A DNA stretch of 12,131 bases from Bacteroidales bacterium (GCA_031266895.1 JAISAD010000078.1:1-12131); one strand, 5' to 3'; counted from the first letter of the stretch, positions 1 to 7,438 are shown. Numbers and translations: made by a program. Notes: generated by a model from the letters alone, not told the origin.

Positions 1-1
1 G

Positions 2-397
2 CAAGCTATTGCCGATTTCTCTAACGGTAGAGCCTCCCAAATGGCACAGGGAGTACTTTGCTTTTTCTATCATATATGCACGGAAGTCAACCCGTCTGAA
101 GAAATGCCCATAACTGCAAAACGCAGCATGCAATCGCGGCAGACTGTTGCCGTTGAAGGAGACTTGCAGATCTATCCCAATCCGGCGTCAGACAACATCC
201 TCCTGTTAACCGGCAATCCGGAAGTAACAATCGAGGAACTGTTCCTGTACGATGTGCGTGGCAAATGCGTTATGAGTTTATATATCGGACAAGAAAGTGC
301 CGATGCAGACATCTCGCATCTGCAAAGCGGTTTTTATATGGTCAAAGCAAGATTATCTACCGGCGAAACCCCGATAAGAAAGATAGTGAAGAAATAA
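2..397 (+). CDS. C-terminal end of a secreted T9SS cargo protein (5' truncated)
   Basis: The reading frame is open from the left edge of the window, so the first in-frame ATG at 41 is very unlikely to be the real start; this is the last ~131 residues of a larger protein. The final ~75 residues form a type A T9SS C-terminal sorting domain: the entry motif IYPNPASDNILL, a central LYDVRGK strand-turn, then LQSGFYMVKA and a basic tail ending IVKK. In this family the domain directs an exported protein across the outer membrane through T9SS, where it is usually cleaved and the cargo anchored to the surface. The remaining upstream part is too short to show what the cargo does. The gene ends 28 nt before a strong hairpin terminator, so it is the last gene of its transcript. 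Confidence 0.88.
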   Translation, partial: QAIADFSNGRASQMAQGVLCFFYHICTEVNPSEEMPITAKRSMQSRQTVAVEGDLQIYPNPASDNILLLTGNPEVTIEELFLYDVRGKCVMSLYIGQESADADISHLQSGFYMVKARLSTGETPIRKIVKK

Positions 398-425
398 AAA
401 GAGCAGTTTACTCATCTTCTCCAAT

Positions 426-459
426 ATCCTGCCGCCTTTTTCCAAAAAGGCGGCAGGAT
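426..459 (+). terminator. Perfect 16-bp hairpin terminator
   Basis: Arms ATCCTGCCGCCTTTTT (426-441) and AAAAAGGCGGCAGGAT (444-459) are exact reverse complements around a 2-nt CC loop, with a GC-rich core (CCTGCCGCC). A short T run follows (TTTT, 459-462). The A-tract before and T-tract after the loop also make it usable in either direction. It sits 28 nt downstream of the T9SS cargo stop and about 80 nt upstream of the next gene, as expected of an intrinsic terminator separating two transcripts. Confidence 0.85.
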
Positions 460-538
460 TTTACTTTGCCATTTGAACATAATTGCGCAACTGAATGTTT
501 AATATAAAGCTATTAGTGATTAAAAATTCAAACTTGTA

Positions 539-1258
539 ATGAAAGTTAACGATGACGATAATCCGCAAAGTGACCTGGAATCTGCTTTAAAAGATGAAAG
601 TAATGCAACCAATGCGAGGGATGCAATTGATTTTACTTTGCGAAAAAGCAGCCTCATGTTATTTTTGCGTAAGCGGAAAAAGCTTATTATTTCCGAACAA
701 ATCGTATCTAAAATAAAATTTTACGTTCTACAGTCAAACGATAATTTTTATATTAAAAAAGTCAGTTTTGATCATCCGGAATCCATACTCCAGCTAAAAA
801 GAAGCGCCATGTCTTTCTGTAAAGCTATTGACTATTATGCGACTTTTTTAACCTACCCGGATGGCGCTCACATTGTTTATGAACAAATAGGTTGTGGCAT
901 CAAATACTATTTTTCCAAATCGGTTAATAATAACAGCGACTATTATATTGAAAAAATCAAATTATCCCGCCCAATAAGCCTGAATCGGTTAAGGAGTGTC
1001 ACAATTGGCAGTTTACATGCATCATACAGGGCAGTGTACTACGCCCGCGATGCAGCCATATTAGTCCATAAGGATGGATTTAAAGCCATGTCATCGGCGG
1101 CATTTATGATATGCGGAAACAAAGAGCAGGCAAATGTAGCCGTACAAATGGCACAAAAGTATTTATGTGAGCATCCGGAAGTTGCGGAACAGATAACTCT
1201 CATGTACGCAAAGCAGGCCAGTAAACAGAATATTTTAAAAAAATGGTTTCGTTTGTAA
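539..1258 (+). CDS. Hypothetical protein with an internal tandem duplication, first gene of a two-component operon
   Basis: I do not recognise this 239-residue protein. It has no signal peptide or membrane segment and is probably cytoplasmic. The N-terminal ~25 residues are acidic and Asn/Asp-rich, followed by a basic patch (LRKRKK, 43-48). Two segments align with each other: ~53-109 and ~115-180. Both open with EQI-x3-IK-[FY]-Y-x3-S, continue with YI-x-K-[VI] and a Pro-x-Ser step (P80/S82 and P145/S147), an RS pair (R88-S89 and R152-S153), then a YY (99-100 and 167-168) and a closing DG (108-109 and 179-180), with a 3-residue insertion in the second copy before the Pro. A C-terminal helical tail follows. 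Gaps of 28 and 11 nt to the next two genes suggest co-transcription with the 71-residue protein and the histidine kinase/LytTR pair. No clear promoter was found in 460-538. Confidence 0.75.
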   Translation: MKVNDDDNPQSDLESALKDESNATNARDAIDFTLRKSSLMLFLRKRKKLIISEQIVSKIKFYVLQSNDNFYIKKVSFDHPESILQLKRSAMSFCKAIDYYATFLTYPDGAHIVYEQIGCGIKYYFSKSVNNNSDYYIEKIKLSRPISLNRLRSVTIGSLHASYRAVYYARDAAILVHKDGFKAMSSAAFMICGNKEQANVAVQMAQKYLCEHPEVAEQITLMYAKQASKQNILKKWFRL

Positions 1259-1286
1259 ATTATAGACACTTAAAAAACAGGTAGAG

Positions 1287-1502
1287 ATGATGACATTTAG
1301 ATTGGTGCCGACAGGGCAGAGCACTTATGATTTGGAGCGGCTTGTATATCCAAGATTTAAGGCCGCAATAGTACAGGAAGGCAACGATTTGCTATTTTGC
1401 AATCTTGACTTATTGGATGATAATGTATTAGTTAAAGATTTTAAGGACGCCATTAAAGATACGAAAATCTTTTTAAAGGAACAGGAATACTGGACATTGT
1501 AA
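1287..1502 (+). CDS. Small hypothetical protein (71 aa)
   Basis: This is a small acidic, soluble-looking protein without signal peptide or membrane helix; I recognise no family. It is rich in Leu/Asp/Lys, with a predicted helical second half (NVLVKDFKDAIKDTKIFLK) and an aromatic C terminus (YWTL). The start has two adjacent ATG codons (1287 and 1290), preceded by a purine-rich AGGTAGAG that could serve as a ribosome binding site for either. Support for it being real comes from position: it fills the space between two genes on the same strand, 28 nt after the upstream stop and 11 nt before the kinase start. A role beside the two-component system is inference from position only. Confidence 0.65.
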   Translation: MMTFRLVPTGQSTYDLERLVYPRFKAAIVQEGNDLLFCNLDLLDDNVLVKDFKDAIKDTKIFLKEQEYWTL

Positions 1503-1513
1503 AACATGGCAAT

Positions 1514-2590
1514 ATGGAAGACACTAAACATGCATTTCGTAAATGGCTGCATAATATTGTCAAAAAGTGGTCGGGATTATTAATTATTGTGATGATTTTT
1601 TTGTCGCTCTTTGTGGGTGGCATGAGATTCAATGTCTATATTTCTTTTTTGTTAGCCGTTTTGGACACCCTCTTTATTGCGGCGGTTTATCTTTTTTTCG
1701 ATTACTTTTTTAAAAGGAATAAATTCTTCAAAAGCTACACTTCGCAGATCGTTGTAATCATTTTATGCTTGATCGCGCTTCCCTTTTTATTCCTGCTTTT
1801 AGAGTTAGTTGTGTCGAAACAGTTTTTTTCTTACCTGCCTACAGATTTCTCAAGATATACTCAACACTTTATTGCATTTAGATTTCTAAAAAACATGGTA
1901 TTAACCCTGGGGGCTTTTAGTATAGTACAATTCAACTACTCGCGCATGCAGAAAGAAAAAGCCATCCAGTTTGCAATAGAAAAAGAACATCTCCGCTTTC
2001 AACTCCTGAAAGCTCAGGTAAATCCCCATTTTCTTTTTAATGCTTTGAACAACATCTATGCTCTCGCCTATACGAAAGATGAAAAAACTCCCGATGCTGT
2101 GTCGAAACTGGCTGATATGCTGCGTTATGTAATTGATGTGATTAACATGTCCAGTGTTCAGTTAAACAAAGAGATCGATTATATCAGAAACTATCTTGAC
2201 TTTCAATTGATGCGATTGGGCAAGCAGGTTGATATCCAGTTTGAGGTAGATGTAGATAATCTTCATCAGTTTATTGCTCCTATGATTTTACAGCCTTATA
2301 TCGAAAATTGTTTCAATCATGGCGACATCTCTACTAATCCTGAAGGCTATGTACATATTGCCTTGCATGTAAAGGCCAAAAAATTGAACTTTACACTATC
2401 CAATTCTAAGGGAATAGCACACTATGCCTCCTCAAATCAACATAGCGGATTGGGCGAGCTGAATGTAGAACAGCGGTTGCAACTATTTTATAAAGATGCT
2501 TTTACGCTTATTATTGAAGAGGAAGATACCCATTATAGGGTAACTCTTAATATTGATTTGAATATGAAAATAAACGATGCAAAACAGTAA
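1514..2590 (+). CDS. LytS-type sensor histidine kinase (His_kinase family)
   Basis: Membrane-bound sensor kinase that autophosphorylates on His and passes the phosphate to the LytTR regulator encoded next. Four hydrophobic segments occupy about residues 20-37, 41-62, 78-101 and 122-140, with no large periplasmic domain, so the signal is probably sensed in or near the membrane. The cytoplasmic part has the family hallmarks: the H-box LKAQVNPHFLFNALNNI (phosphoacceptor H172 in NPHFLFN), the N-box PMILQPYIENCFNHG (N265) for ATP/Mg binding, and a late glycine motif SGLGELNVEQRL (about 311-322). The more usual form of this last motif is GIGLxNVxxRL, so Glu for Leu is a small deviation. Length (358 aa) is typical of the Bacteroidetes group. 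Its last 14 nt overlap the regulator gene, implying translational coupling. Confidence 0.93.
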   Translation: MEDTKHAFRKWLHNIVKKWSGLLIIVMIFLSLFVGGMRFNVYISFLLAVLDTLFIAAVYLFFDYFFKRNKFFKSYTSQIVVIILCLIALPFLFLLLELVVSKQFFSYLPTDFSRYTQHFIAFRFLKNMVLTLGAFSIVQFNYSRMQKEKAIQFAIEKEHLRFQLLKAQVNPHFLFNALNNIYALAYTKDEKTPDAVSKLADMLRYVIDVINMSSVQLNKEIDYIRNYLDFQLMRLGKQVDIQFEVDVDNLHQFIAPMILQPYIENCFNHGDISTNPEGYVHIALHVKAKKLNFTLSNSKGIAHYASSNQHSGLGELNVEQRLQLFYKDAFTLIIEEEDTHYRVTLNIDLNMKINDAKQ

Positions 2591-3344
2591 TCCCATTTTA
2601 GTAGAACATGAAAAATTTACTGTGCTAATTGTTGATGATGAAAATTTAGCACGCAAATTGTTAGGCGAATATGTAGCCAAACTTGATTATTTGGAGTTAG
2701 CAGGCAATTGCACTAATGCCATTGATGCTTTGACTGTGATACAAAAGCAACAGATAGACATTCTGCTAACTGATATCCAAATGCCTAATATTTCGGGCAT
2801 CGATTTGGTTAGTGGATTGGTAACCGTGCCGGCTATTATTTTCACTACCGCCTATTCGGAATATGCTGTAGAGAGTTACGAATTGTGGGTAGTTGATTAT
2901 CTTTTGAAGCCAATTACTTTTCCGCGTTTTTTACGTGCAATAGATAAGGCAGTGAGACGGGTACAATCCTCACGATACATTTCTCAACACCATTTGAAGA
3001 ATCAAGACATTATTATATCTCAACAAGAGCTTCAAGAGCGTGATTATATTATGATTAAGGCCGATTTTAAACTCTATAAAGTGCATTATAACGATTTGAT
3101 TTATATGGAAGGACAGCAGGAATATGTTACTTTTCATACCACTCAACGTAATATTACAGCTTACTATGTACTGAAAAATCTGGTACTTTTACTGCCCGCT
3201 TCCCATTTCGTGCGCATTCATAAATCCTATATCGTGTCCATCCGACATATTGATATTATAGAAAACAATACAGTTCAAATCGGATCTCTAAAGCTGCCTA
3301 TAGGAGCGAGTTTTAAGGAAGATGTGATGAAAGTGCTGATTTGA
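2577..3344 (+). CDS. LytTR-family response regulator
   Basis: A DNA-binding response regulator, cognate of the overlapping kinase. Residues ~14-130 form a receiver domain with the acidic pocket D20-D21, phosphoacceptor D66 in LLTDIQMP, T90/T91 in IIFTTAYSEYA, and the conserved K111 in LLKP. Residues ~155-253 form a LytTR DNA-binding domain with the characteristic LIYMEGQQEYVTFHT, an LxLLPxxxFVRIHKSYIV stretch, and a final KLPIGASFKEDV. LytTR domains bind DNA as beta-structured dimers at paired short direct repeats. The ATG at 2577 lies inside the last codons of the kinase gene. Transcription probably stops around the following tRNA region; no obvious terminator is present before the tRNA. Targets are unknown; autoregulation or control of neighbouring genes is possible but no paired repeat was identified. 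Confidence 0.95.
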   Translation: MQNSNPILVEHEKFTVLIVDDENLARKLLGEYVAKLDYLELAGNCTNAIDALTVIQKQQIDILLTDIQMPNISGIDLVSGLVTVPAIIFTTAYSEYAVESYELWVVDYLLKPITFPRFLRAIDKAVRRVQSSRYISQHHLKNQDIIISQQELQERDYIMIKADFKLYKVHYNDLIYMEGQQEYVTFHTTQRNITAYYVLKNLVLLLPASHFVRIHKSYIVSIRHIDIIENNTVQIGSLKLPIGASFKEDVMKVLI

Positions 3345-3354
3345 AAAAAAATGG

Positions 3355-3362
3355 TATTTTTG
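3355..3362 (+). promoter_or_regulatory. Bacteroidetes-type -7 element ahead of tRNA-Leu
   Basis: TATTTTTG matches TAnnTTTG exactly and lies 18 nt before the first base of the mature tRNA, so initiation would fall just upstream of the tRNA. A convincing -33 TTTG at the expected spacing is not seen, so this is a one-box call. It gives the tRNA its own transcription start independent of the two-component operon. Confidence 0.6.
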
Positions 3363-3379
3363 CACCACAAAATATTCCT

Positions 3380-3461
3380 GCGGATGTGGCGTAATTGGTA
3401 GCCGCACCAGACTTAGGATCTGGTACCGAAAGGTGTATGGGTTCGAGTCCCTTCATCCGCA
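3380..3461 (+). tRNA. tRNA-Leu (anticodon TAG)
   Basis: An 82-nt class II tRNA. The acceptor stem pairs GCGGATG (3380-3386) with CATCCGC (3454-3460), discriminator base A3461. The D-arm contains GTAATTGGTAG; the anticodon stem-loop CCAGA-CTTAGGA-TCTGG presents TAG (reads CUA/CUG leucine codons); a variable arm of ~13 nt with TACC-GAAA-GGTGT forms the extra stem expected of Leu tRNAs; the T-arm carries GGGTTCGAGTCCC. CCA is not encoded (ACTC follows). It lies 35 nt after the response regulator stop. Confidence 0.97.
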
Positions 3462-3467
3462 CTCTCT

Positions 3468-4745
3468 TTAATCTACTATTAATTTTTCCCCTTTTACCTT
3501 TCCGTTTTGATAACGTACACTTACAATGTAAACACCTCTAAGCAGGCTGCTTACATCAATTTCCTGATGGGGAAGCTGCGCGTCTTTCCTAATAATGCAC
3601 CTGCCCTGCATGTCATAAATGGAGACCTGACTCATCTCTGGAGCTTCTACTGTCAATATATTATGACAGGGATTGGGGTAGAATGTGAATATGTCAATAT
3701 TCTCAACCGTAATGTAACGCTCTATTCGCAGCACATCACTGCCTGATGCGCCTGTAACTTTCAGAGATACGGCATATTGGCCAGAATTAGGCCAAGAGAT
3801 CACCGGATTGAAATCGGTACTCTCTTGTGGTACACCTCCCTCAAAATGCCATTGCAATGCAGTTGGAAATTCCTGAACGGGGTAGCCATATTGTTGATGA
3901 ATACTGTTATCCTCATTGATAATCCATTCTGTAAAATGTTCGGTATTGGTAGCGCTCAACTGTACCGGCTCTTGAATAATCACTTGACGCTTATTTGCGC
4001 TTATTGCCGCTATAGGCGGATAATGACCTGCACTATCGGCAATGCGGATGTAATTGTACTTTACAAGACGCTTGTTTCCATACGAATTGTAAGCGGTCAG
4101 AGAGACAGAATAGGCTCCGGAATTATCCCATACCACCGTAGGATTTTTCTCGGCAGAGGTGGCCGGCGTACCTCCCTCAAAAGTCCATTCCCATAAGGAA
4201 GCCGTGCTATCGGTATTATCAAAAAAGTGTACCGGTTCTCCTATCCTGTTCATTTGGGTATCGGCAGAAAAGGCTACTTCGGGATTTTTAGATTTAATAA
4301 CATGCATTATTAAGGTATTATCGGTTCTATCTACCGAAACCAGTCCACCCAGCACAGTAGCTTTCACTTTGATACTCAACTGATAATCCCCCGTTTTGAC
4401 AGGTATTCCCCAGATATGCATGCAATTAGGCTCATTGTGTTTAAATTTGTCGGTCGATTTGCACCATGTTAACCCTTCCGGTAAATTTGTGACATTTACA
4501 ATGTCTATATAATTTACGGTAATAGAAGTGCCATTCAAATCACCAGTGGCCGGCGCAATAACGGTAAGATTTAGATCGTAAAATTCATTCACTACAGCAT
4601 CGGGTATCGGATTGGGACAATAGCCTCCTGCGTCGGAAGCGGTGCAATTCATGTTCGTTAGACAATTGGTAGTACAAAGTTGTGCTTGAATATTGTCTAT
4701 AATACTTGCTGTTAGCATAGTAATAAAAAATAGTCGTAATTTCAT
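3468..4745 (-). CDS. Secreted PKD-repeat protein with T9SS type A sorting domain
   Basis: A 425-residue exported protein, probably cell-surface. Residues 1-21 are a Sec signal peptide (MKLRLFFITMLTASI..., likely cleaved before Gln22). A Cys-rich segment follows (C24, C28, C34, C43), then a putative immunoglobulin-like fold at ~48-150 with NLPEGLTW and a C95/C108 pair followed by GIPVKTGDYQLSI, a pattern common in Bacteroidetes adhesion-like proteins. Two PKD-like domains come next: ~154-237 (WEWTFEGGTPATS, NPTVVWDNSGAYSVSLTA) and ~243-348 (LQWHFEGGVPQES, NPVISWPNSGQYAVSLKV). Residues ~352-425 are the sorting domain (FTFYPNPCHNILTV, IYDMQGRCI, LLRGVYIVSV). No enzyme domain is seen, so binding or structural work is inferred. 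The stop codon lies 6 nt from the convergent tRNA gene. No clear promoter was recognised in the 70-nt gap upstream. Confidence 0.9.
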   Translation of the reverse strand: MKLRLFFITMLTASIIDNIQAQLCTTNCLTNMNCTASDAGGYCPNPIPDAVVNEFYDLNLTVIAPATGDLNGTSITVNYIDIVNVTNLPEGLTWCKSTDKFKHNEPNCMHIWGIPVKTGDYQLSIKVKATVLGGLVSVDRTDNTLIMHVIKSKNPEVAFSADTQMNRIGEPVHFFDNTDSTASLWEWTFEGGTPATSAEKNPTVVWDNSGAYSVSLTAYNSYGNKRLVKYNYIRIADSAGHYPPIAAISANKRQVIIQEPVQLSATNTEHFTEWIINEDNSIHQQYGYPVQEFPTALQWHFEGGVPQESTDFNPVISWPNSGQYAVSLKVTGASGSDVLRIERYITVENIDIFTFYPNPCHNILTVEAPEMSQVSIYDMQGRCIIRKDAQLPHQEIDVSSLLRGVYIVSVRYQNGKVKGEKLIVD

Positions 4746-4815
4746 AATTTTATATTGTGTTATCCCTTTATGTATAACGATATTCTTCGACTATTATTGT
4801 CTGTTGCCTTACTAA

Positions 4816-5454
4816 TTATTCAACAACTGTGATTCCCTTGGGATAAGTATGATAGAGCATTTTTTTTAGTTTCGTGTAGTCTAATTCATTTTCAACGAAA
4901 TCCAAATTTTTAGCTTCCACCATTAAAATTGAGAGATTGGAACTGTTTTTCAGATGGTTCAGATAACTCTCTTGGATGCTGTTCAAATAGTCCGCACCGA
5001 TATTTTGCTCATAATCACGTCCTCGCTTGGCAATATTTTGTAATAAATGTTCGGCATCATTGTAAAGATAGAGTATTAAATCGGGCTTGGGAAGATGAGT
5101 GGAAATAATATCATATATCTTTGTAAATAGCTTATATTCATCATCTTGAAGATTGTTTTTTGAAAAAATGACACACTTTTCAATAAAATAGTCGGATACC
5201 ACGAGGTCAGTAAAAAGATCGCGTTGCGACAGCAGCGTTTTCAACTGCTGATAGCGATCGGTCAGAAAGGTCATTTCTACCGGAAAAGCATAGTGCAATG
5301 GATCTTTGTAAAATTTAGGTAAAAAACTGTTATCAGCAAAACGCTCTAAAATCAATTCCGCATTAAAATCCATTGCAAATCGTTGTGCTAATGAGGTTTT
5401 GCCCGCACCAATACACCCCTCTATCACGACATAATTGTAAGGAATGGGATTCAT
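4816..5454 (-). CDS. Deoxynucleoside kinase (dNK family)
   Basis: Phosphorylates deoxynucleosides with ATP in the nucleotide salvage pathway; the exact base preference (deoxyadenosine/deoxyguanosine or broader) cannot be read from sequence. Evidence: N-terminal P-loop VIEGCIGAGKTS (G13-T20), the catalytic-region Glu in LERFADNSFLPKFY (E37), the MTFLTDRYQQL helix, VVSDYFIEK (about 85-93, the bacterial counterpart of the DRS region), and an Arg-rich lid IAKRGRDYEQ (R144, R146). Length of 212 aa is normal for the bacterial family. It is the last gene of the lemA-protease-folK-dNK operon; its start overlaps the folK stop by 4 nt (ATGA), which indicates coupled translation. Confidence 0.92.
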   Translation of the reverse strand: MNPIPYNYVVIEGCIGAGKTSLAQRFAMDFNAELILERFADNSFLPKFYKDPLHYAFPVEMTFLTDRYQQLKTLLSQRDLFTDLVVSDYFIEKCVIFSKNNLQDDEYKLFTKIYDIISTHLPKPDLILYLYNDAEHLLQNIAKRGRDYEQNIGADYLNSIQESYLNHLKNSSNLSILMVEAKNLDFVENELDYTKLKKMLYHTYPKGITVVE

Positions 5455-5888
5455 ACTATATGTTTATATATGGATTTCACTTCGTTTAATAGCGGTTGCA
5501 GATAGGGGCGCGCGTGCAATTGTACATGAGGTAATGTTAATCGCATATTTGAATATTTGATTCCTTGATAATCAATAATATCAATATCTATAGTTCTACT
5601 GTTGTAAACCGGCTGACTGTCCACATATTGCGTTTTCCGTTCTCGTCCCAAATCCCGCTCAATATGTTGTAGAACATCAAGCAGGGCGACAGGTTCAAAT
5701 GCAGTTTTCACCACGACAAGCTGATTAAGGAAAGGCGGTGCTTCAAAACCCCAGGCAGCTGTTTCATGGCAGGTTGTACAAAAACAAACCTTGCCCGCTT
5801 TTCGGTTTATAGCAACAATGGCAGCAGACAAATATCCTGCCCTGTCGCCCAAATTGCTGCCTAAGGCTAATAATGTATCCGCATTCAT
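5451..5888 (-). CDS. folK: HPPK, 2-amino-4-hydroxy-6-hydroxymethyldihydropteridine pyrophosphokinase
   Basis: Transfers pyrophosphate from ATP to 6-hydroxymethyl-dihydropterin, the step before dihydropteroate synthase in folate synthesis; cytoplasmic. The family motifs are present: ALGSNLGDR (residues 8-16), FLNQLVVV (53-60, pterin-side Asn), the QHIERDLGRER helix (74-84), SRTIDIDII (97-105) carrying the two Mg-binding Asp residues (D101, D103), and LPHVQLHARPYLQPL (119-133). The usual GPRTLDLDI reads NSRTIDIDI here, a conservative change. Length (145 aa) is near the family minimum, typical for a single-domain enzyme. It lies 15 nt after the protease gene and overlaps the kinase gene by 4 nt. 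Confidence 0.95.
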   Translation of the reverse strand: MNADTLLALGSNLGDRAGYLSAAIVAINRKAGKVCFCTTCHETAAWGFEAPPFLNQLVVVKTAFEPVALLDVLQHIERDLGRERKTQYVDSQPVYNSRTIDIDIIDYQGIKYSNMRLTLPHVQLHARPYLQPLLNEVKSIYKHIV

Positions 5889-5903
5889 ACTCGTGACTTC
5901 GGC

Positions 5904-6866
5904 TTAAAATTGTTCCAATATTGCAATTCTCTTGGTAATAGGTGGATGTGTAGCAAAAAGGGAGGTAAAAGCGTTTTTTTTATCGTTTTTGTTAAGTGGA
6001 TGTTCTATAAAAAGTTGTGCCACATCACTGCGTTTTACGGCCTCTATTTTCGGGTCTCCGGCAATTTTACGCAACGCACTTGCCAATGCTAACGGATTGC
6101 GGGTCATTTCGGCAGAACCCGCATCAGCCATATATTCTCGATTGCGCGAGATGGCAAAACGCATTAATGAGGCAATAAGGTAACCAATGACTGCTACCAC
6201 AATCGCGATAATCAGATAGGCTGCTCCGTTGTTTTTGCTGTCGCGACTTCGTCCCGAAGAAAAACGCAACATATTAAGTGCCATTTGCGCTACCAGTGAA
6301 AAAATGCCCACAAAAACAATTGAGATAATCAGCAGGCGCACATCCTGATTTTTGATATGTGTAAGTTCGTGTGCAATAACAGTTTTCAATTCTTCGTCAT
6401 TCAATTTTGTAATAATGCCGGTAGTCAGCGTTACAGTGTAGCTTTTCTTATTAATGCCGCTTGCAAAGGCATTAAGAGAACTGTCGTCAATAACGTTGAT
6501 TTTTGGCATGGGCATTCCCTGGCTCATGCAAAGATTTTCCACCAGATTATAAACCCTTTTATGCTCTCTTCGCTCCAAAGGTTTGGAGTGAGTCGCATGG
6601 CTAATAATATAGGAATGAGAAAAATAAGCGATAATAAACCAAACAGCTACAATCCCTAAAGTATAGGGAACGGCATGTAGAAAAACCGGCCATACCAATT
6701 CGGTAGCGGTATAGTGCTGCGCATATTCCGTTTGTTGTGTAGCGACTACGACAATAAACAAAAAAAGAAACACCAGCGCTAAAATAACTACAGGAAAGAG
6801 AATAAGCAGTATCCCCGATTTTGTATTATTACGCACCTGCTGGGTGTGAATCCCTACATATTTCAT
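5904..6866 (-). CDS. M48-family (HtpX-like) membrane zinc metalloprotease
   Basis: An integral inner-membrane protease of the Ste24/HtpX type, expected to act in membrane protein quality control. Hydrophobic segments lie at about residues 18-41, 61-83, 177-199 and 215-236. The zinc site is VIAHELTHIKNQD (HExxH, H166-E167-H170), with the third ligand E244 in RNREYMADAGSAE. The IDDSSLNAFASG segment (126-137) and the closing THPPITKRIAILEQ are also family hallmarks. Length of 320 aa is slightly longer than typical E. coli HtpX, chiefly through the N-terminal helix pair. It directly follows lemA with a 1-nt overlap (TAATG), the common lemA-protease arrangement. I leave the symbol blank because several M48 subfamilies share these motifs. 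Confidence 0.93.
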   Translation of the reverse strand: MKYVGIHTQQVRNNTKSGILLILFPVVILALVFLFLFIVVVATQQTEYAQHYTATELVWPVFLHAVPYTLGIVAVWFIIAYFSHSYIISHATHSKPLERREHKRVYNLVENLCMSQGMPMPKINVIDDSSLNAFASGINKKSYTVTLTTGIITKLNDEELKTVIAHELTHIKNQDVRLLIISIVFVGIFSLVAQMALNMLRFSSGRSRDSKNNGAAYLIIAIVVAVIGYLIASLMRFAISRNREYMADAGSAEMTRNPLALASALRKIAGDPKIEAVKRSDVAQLFIEHPLNKNDKKNAFTSLFATHPPITKRIAILEQF

Positions 6867-7438
6867 TAAAATTCTATTTTAGGAGCGTTTTCATGTGTAA
6901 CCCTTGTTTCGCCCAAATCAAACATGGGTTCTTTATGGAACCCAAACATGCCGGCAATGATATTTGAAGGGAATGTCTGTACTTTGTTGTTTAGCTCTCT
7001 GGTAGCCGAATTGAAGAAACGACGTACCGAAGCCAGCTTGTTTTCCACATCGGAAATTTCTTCCTGCAACTGCATAAAATTTTGATTGGCTTTTAGTTCA
7101 GGATAAGCCTCCAAAGTTACGCGCAGACCGGCCAAAGCGGAAGTAAGTTGATTTTCAGCGCCAATTTTTTCATTAATTGTACCGGCCTGAACAGCTTGAT
7201 TTCGAGCTTTAACCACGCGATCTAGCGTCTCTTTTTCGTGAGTGGCGTATCCTTTTACTGTAGCAACCAGTTGCGGAATTAAATCATGACGCTGTTTCAA
7301 TTGCACATCAATGTCGGCAAAGGCATTTTCACGATTGTTGCGCAACCGTACTAATGAGTTATAAATACCGATACAGAAGAAAAACATTAGTACAATGACC
7401 GCCAGAATAACAATAATAATTACAATGGATGATGACAT
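6866..7438 (-). CDS. lemA: LemA family protein
   Basis: A single N-terminal membrane helix (about residues 4-27) is followed by a long helical-bundle domain facing the periplasm or cytoplasm. Family motifs: YNSLVRLRNNRENAFADIDV, LKQRHDLIPQLVATVKGY, and EAYPELKANQNFMQLQEEI (about 110-128), then the short NxxVQTFPSNIIAGMFGF segment (151-167) and a C terminus ending PKIEF. LemA proteins have no known enzymatic activity; they are frequently encoded beside M48 proteases, as here, and are thought to work with them in the envelope. The ATG at 7438 is preceded by an AT-rich leader and a good -7 element about 45 nt upstream, making lemA the first gene of the four-gene operon. Confidence 0.94.
   Translation of the reverse strand: MSSSIVIIIVILAVIVLMFFFCIGIYNSLVRLRNNRENAFADIDVQLKQRHDLIPQLVATVKGYATHEKETLDRVVKARNQAVQAGTINEKIGAENQLTSALAGLRVTLEAYPELKANQNFMQLQEEISDVENKLASVRRFFNSATRELNNKVQTFPSNIIAGMFGFHKEPMFDLGETRVTHENAPKIEF

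Noticed and set aside
41..397. Complete 118-residue gene starting at ATG 41
   Set aside because: The frame stays open to the window edge, and a T9SS sorting domain belongs at the end of a longer exported protein; no signal peptide is present at position 41.
461..468. Possible -7 box TTACTTTG before the 239-residue gene
   Set aside because: It misses the A at the second position, and the -33 element would have to lie inside the terminator hairpin.
3777..4196. 139-codon plus-strand frame inside the PKD gene
   Set aside because: It is the antisense of a well-supported signal peptide/PKD/T9SS gene and shows no recognisable domain.
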